DNA from: CAYJPV01 sp964396055
GTDB lineage: Bacteria > Acidobacteriota > Vicinamibacteria > Vicinamibacterales > JAKQTR01
NCBI GenBank assembly: GCA_964396055.1
Contig: CAYNDV010000102.1
Span: 1 to 16,601 of the forward strand
DNA length: 16,601 nt
Reading direction: 5' to 3'
Made by a program: the position numbers and the translations under genes. The notes under the pieces were generated by a model that worked only from the letters and a program-made list of their open reading frames with translations, was not told the DNA's origin and did not search any database. The number at the start of each line of letters is the position of its first letter. The first letter of the stretch is position 1. Of the stretch, positions 14,646-16,601 are shown one piece after another.

Positions 14646-15406
14646 ACGTTCCGCCAGCCGGCCGGGCGTGCGACGCGTACTGGCCGCTCATCAACGACGA
14701 CCTCGACGGCGAACTGCCCGAGGCGGCGCGACTGGAGCTGGAACGCCACCTGACGGACTGCGAGGCGTGCCGCCTGGCCGCGGCGGACCTGGCCCAGATC
14801 CGTCGGGTCGCCCAGGCCCTGCCGCCGCGCCGGCCCCGCGCCGACGCCTGGCAGCAGATTGCCGCGCGCCTCAGTCGGGAACTGCCCGCCACGCCGGCTG
14901 CCCGGCCACGCCACTGGGGTTCGTCACGGGCGTTCCTCGCGGCCGCCGCGGTGCTGCTGGCCGCGGTCGCCTCAACGGTCTGGCTGGTCCGCCAGCCGGC
15001 GGCGCCCGAGCAGGCACCCCAGGCCGCATCGGTCGCGCCGGCACCAGTGCACCCCGGAGACGATAGTCCCGTCAAAAGCATCGACGAGGAGTTGAGGGCC
15101 GCCGAACTGCACTACGAACGGGCCATCGCGGGGCTCGAGCAGATCGCGAAGTCGGAGCAGGCGGCGCTGGACCCGGCCGTGGCGGCCACGCTCCAGAAGA
15201 ACCTGGGCGTGATCGACCAGGCCATCAAGGAGAGCCGGAGCGCCATCCAGGCGCAACCGGCCAGCCAGCTGGCCCAGGACAGCTTGTTCGAGGCCCTCCG
15301 CCGCAAGGTCGCCCTGCTGGAAGACACGGTGTCGCTCATCAACACGATGCGGAAGGGCGACGAAGCCGGCACGGCAAAGGTCATCCGGGACATGAGCAAG
15401 ACATAA
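14642..15406 (+). CDS. Zinc-finger (zf-HC2) transmembrane anti-sigma factor
   Basis: This 254-residue inner-membrane protein probably holds the neighbouring ECF sigma inactive. The N-terminal cytoplasmic domain has the zinc motif H36-x3-C40-x2-C43 in HLTDCEACR, preceded by the CDAYWPLINDDLDGEL helix typical of these domains. One membrane helix lies around 97-119 (AFLAAAAVLLAAVASTVWLV). The periplasmic part is Pro/Ala-rich and then strongly helical and charged (about 145-254), probably a coiled coil; it has no recognised ligand domain and would be the sensing or assembly part. GGAGG 6 nt before the ATG plus the ATGA overlap give strong coupling to the sigma gene. The exported SGD-repeat protein follows after 9 bp. 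Confidence 0.88.
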   Translation: MNVPPAGRACDAYWPLINDDLDGELPEAARLELERHLTDCEACRLAAADLAQIRRVAQALPPRRPRADAWQQIAARLSRELPATPAARPRHWGSSRAFLAAAAVLLAAVASTVWLVRQPAAPEQAPQAASVAPAPVHPGDDSPVKSIDEELRAAELHYERAIAGLEQIAKSEQAALDPAVAATLQKNLGVIDQAIKESRSAIQAQPASQLAQDSLFEALRRKVALLEDTVSLINTMRKGDEAGTAKVIRDMSKT

Positions 15407-15415
15407 GGTGACGCC

Positions 15416-16444
15416 ATGAAGACGCGATACACGATCATCGGTACGTTGCTGCTGGCCACCCTGGCCACCGCCGCGCCCGCCCGCGCGCTCGCCCTGCCCG
15501 CCCTCACCGACGGCTGGACGTGGGGAGAGCCGCAGGAAGTCGAGAAGTTCTCGAAGACGGTGCCGCTCGGCAAGACCGGCTCGGTCGTCGTCACGAACAT
15601 CGCCGGCGACATCACCGTCACCGGCGGCGCGGGCGACCAGGTCGTCATCGACGCGGTCAAGCGGGGCCGGACCGCCGACGACCTGAGGGCCATCCAGATC
15701 GAGGTCATCGCCGCCGAGGGCCGCGTGGAAGTGGCCACCCGGTACCCCAGGTGGAACCGGGAGGAACACCGCCACGACAACTCGTCGGTGACCTACACGC
15801 TCACGATTCCCCGGGGGGCGATGCTGCGCGTCAAGTCGATTTCCGGCGACGTGCGCGTGTCCACGGTCGACGGCGAACTGCGGGCCGAGACCGTGAGCGG
15901 CAACGTCGAGGTGTCGCAGGCCGGCGCGCTCGACGCGGCCAAGTCGGTGTCGGGCGACGTCACCGTGAAGGGCGCCGCATCGGCCGGCACCCTGGGCGCC
16001 GGGTCCGTGAGCGGCGACGTCTCCCTGTGGAACGTCAAGGCCCGGGCCATCGAAGGGTCCACCGTCAGCGGCGACGTCACCCTCAACGACGTGACGTGCG
16101 AGCGGGTGGGAGGCAAGTCGGTGAGCGGGTCCATCAAGTTCAGCGGCACCCTTGCCAAGTCGGGGCGCTACGCGCTGCAGTCGCATTCGGGCGACGTCTG
16201 GGTGAAGGTGCCCGCCACCGCGGGCTTCGAGGTCTCTGCCAGTTCGTTCAGCGGCGACATCGACAGCCAGCTGCCGCTCACGGTGCGCTTCGGCGGCACC
16301 GACGAGCCCCGGGGACCCAGACGCCAGGCGATCCGCGGCACCTACGGCGACGGCTCCGCCACGCTCGAGCTGACCTCCTTCAGCGGCAGCATCCGCATCG
16401 TCTCGGCGGGGGGGACGGGGGCGGGGGCGGGGGCGAAGAAGTAG
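15416..16444 (+). CDS. Exported SGD-repeat beta-solenoid protein (DUF4097-like)
   Basis: This 342-residue protein has a signal peptide (about 1-26, ending ARALA) and a repetitive beta domain. Ten short turns of the form (S/A)G(D/N/S) fall at 63, 143, 161, 179, 199, 218, 237, 258, 279 and 323; between 143 and 279 the spacing is 18-21 residues, as in a beta-solenoid. Each turn is followed by a short strand such as DVTV or DVSL. This is the DUF4097 / putative-adhesin pattern often encoded next to ECF sigma and anti-sigma genes. The function of the family is poorly known; envelope or surface location is inferred from the signal peptide. AAGGTG lies 5 nt before the ATG. The last residues are a Gly/Ala tail ending in KK, encoded by long G-runs. 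Confidence 0.85.
   Translation: MKTRYTIIGTLLLATLATAAPARALALPALTDGWTWGEPQEVEKFSKTVPLGKTGSVVVTNIAGDITVTGGAGDQVVIDAVKRGRTADDLRAIQIEVIAAEGRVEVATRYPRWNREEHRHDNSSVTYTLTIPRGAMLRVKSISGDVRVSTVDGELRAETVSGNVEVSQAGALDAAKSVSGDVTVKGAASAGTLGAGSVSGDVSLWNVKARAIEGSTVSGDVTLNDVTCERVGGKSVSGSIKFSGTLAKSGRYALQSHSGDVWVKVPATAGFEVSASSFSGDIDSQLPLTVRFGGTDEPRGPRRQAIRGTYGDGSATLELTSFSGSIRIVSAGGTGAGAGAKK
16408..16433 (+). other. Putative G-quadruplex at the 3' end of the SGD-repeat gene
   Basis: Four G-runs of 7, 5, 5 and 5 bases are separated by loops of 2, 1 and 1 bases (AC, C, C). The run is on the coding strand, so it would also exist in the mRNA, and it ends 8 nt before the stop codon. Long tracts with very short loops are the most stable kind of predicted quadruplex. 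It encodes the Gly/Ala tail of the protein. Confidence 0.7.
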
Positions 16445-16465
16445 GAAGCAAGAAGCAAGAAGCAA
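16445..16465. repeat. Heptamer repeat GAAGCAA x3
   Basis: Three exact 7-bp units directly abut the stop codon of the SGD-repeat gene, followed by a partial unit (GAA). The repeat has no coding role. It is the second of three different heptamer families in this window. Confidence 0.85.
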
Positions 16466-16486
16466 GAATACGCACGCCTCAACGAT

Positions 16487-16540
16487 GCGGGCGCGGCCAC
16501 CGGGGGGCAGGGCTTCAGCCCTGCCCCACGCCGCGCCCGC
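16487..16540. repeat. Nested palindrome, REP-like element
   Basis: The inner perfect stem pairs GGGGCAGGGCT (16504-16514) with AGCCCTGCCCC (16517-16527). An outer perfect stem pairs GCGGGCGCGG (16487-16496) with CCGCGCCCGC (16531-16540). Internal bulges are 7 and 3 nt. The hairpin would be very stable on either strand. No T-tract follows, so it is not a standard intrinsic terminator, although it could stop or protect the transcript of the sigma operon. The design resembles dispersed REP elements, but only one copy is in view. Confidence 0.8.
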
Positions 16541-16552
16541 GGCTCTTTCCAG

Positions 16553-16601
16553 CCTCTAGCCTCTAGCCTCTAGCCTCTAGCCTCTAGCCTCTAGCCTCTA
16601 G
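16553..16601. repeat. Heptamer tandem array CCTCTAG x7, running off the window
   Basis: Seven exact copies of CCTCTAG, 49 bp without a single variant, end only because the window ends. The unit contains CTAG, a tetramer usually rare in bacterial genomes. Perfect identity suggests recent or ongoing expansion. The true length is unknown, and assembly may have stopped here because of the repeat. Confidence 0.95.

Noticed and set aside
16504..16527. Rho-independent terminator
   Set aside because: The stem is strong but no T-tract follows on either strand, so it is recorded as a palindromic repeat instead.

Overview
The window is about 16.6 kb of very GC-rich, gene-dense bacterial DNA. Coding is nearly continuous, several genes overlap by ATGA, and no RNA gene, insertion sequence or CRISPR array is visible. 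The Gram-negative traits (outer-membrane-type beta-barrel, zf-HC2 anti-sigma factor, CNT transporter), the ECF sigma / anti-sigma / SGD-repeat (DUF4097-type) trio and the heptanucleotide repeats suggest an Acidobacteriota-like soil or sediment bacterium, possibly Vicinamibacteria. That placement is an inference; no marker gene is present.

Layout. (1) 1-181: intergenic heptamer repeats (GGTTCAC type) and a hairpin, with a possible gene start reading off the left edge. (2) 182-3727, minus strand: a nucleoside salvage operon in the order pyrimidine-nucleoside phosphorylase (deoA-like), NupC/CNT nucleoside transporter, class I purine nucleoside phosphorylase. (3) 3728-3793: a 66-bp divergent intergenic region with a 6-8-6 inverted repeat. 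(4) 3794-11083, plus strand: a tightly coupled four-gene operon A-B-A'-B'. A and A' are full-length paralogous HEAT-like repeat proteins. B and B' are paralogous HD-GYP cyclic-dinucleotide phosphodiesterase-type proteins. All four carry a related N-terminal domain with a (L/M)Y-x3-HP signature. (5) 11168-14006: a secreted thermolysin-family (M4) protease, a small outer-membrane beta-barrel protein and a short MGMT-type alkyltransferase. (6) 14043-16444: an ECF sigma factor, its membrane zinc-finger anti-sigma factor and an exported SGD-repeat protein. (7) 16408-16601: a strong G-quadruplex candidate at the 3' end of the last gene, three GAAGCAA units, a nested palindrome and seven exact CCTCTAG heptamers that run to the window end.

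How the parts work together. The left operon would import nucleosides and split them by phosphorolysis into bases and (deoxy)ribose-1-phosphate. The most unusual part is the A-B-A'-B' block. It looks like a tandem duplication of a two-gene unit in which a repeat scaffold and a signalling hydrolase share one N-terminal module, so a co-assembling cyclic-dinucleotide signalling complex is a reasonable hypothesis. The right-hand sigma module is probably an envelope-response circuit, with a candidate ECF-type promoter (GGAACC-N16-CGTAT) ahead of the sigma gene.
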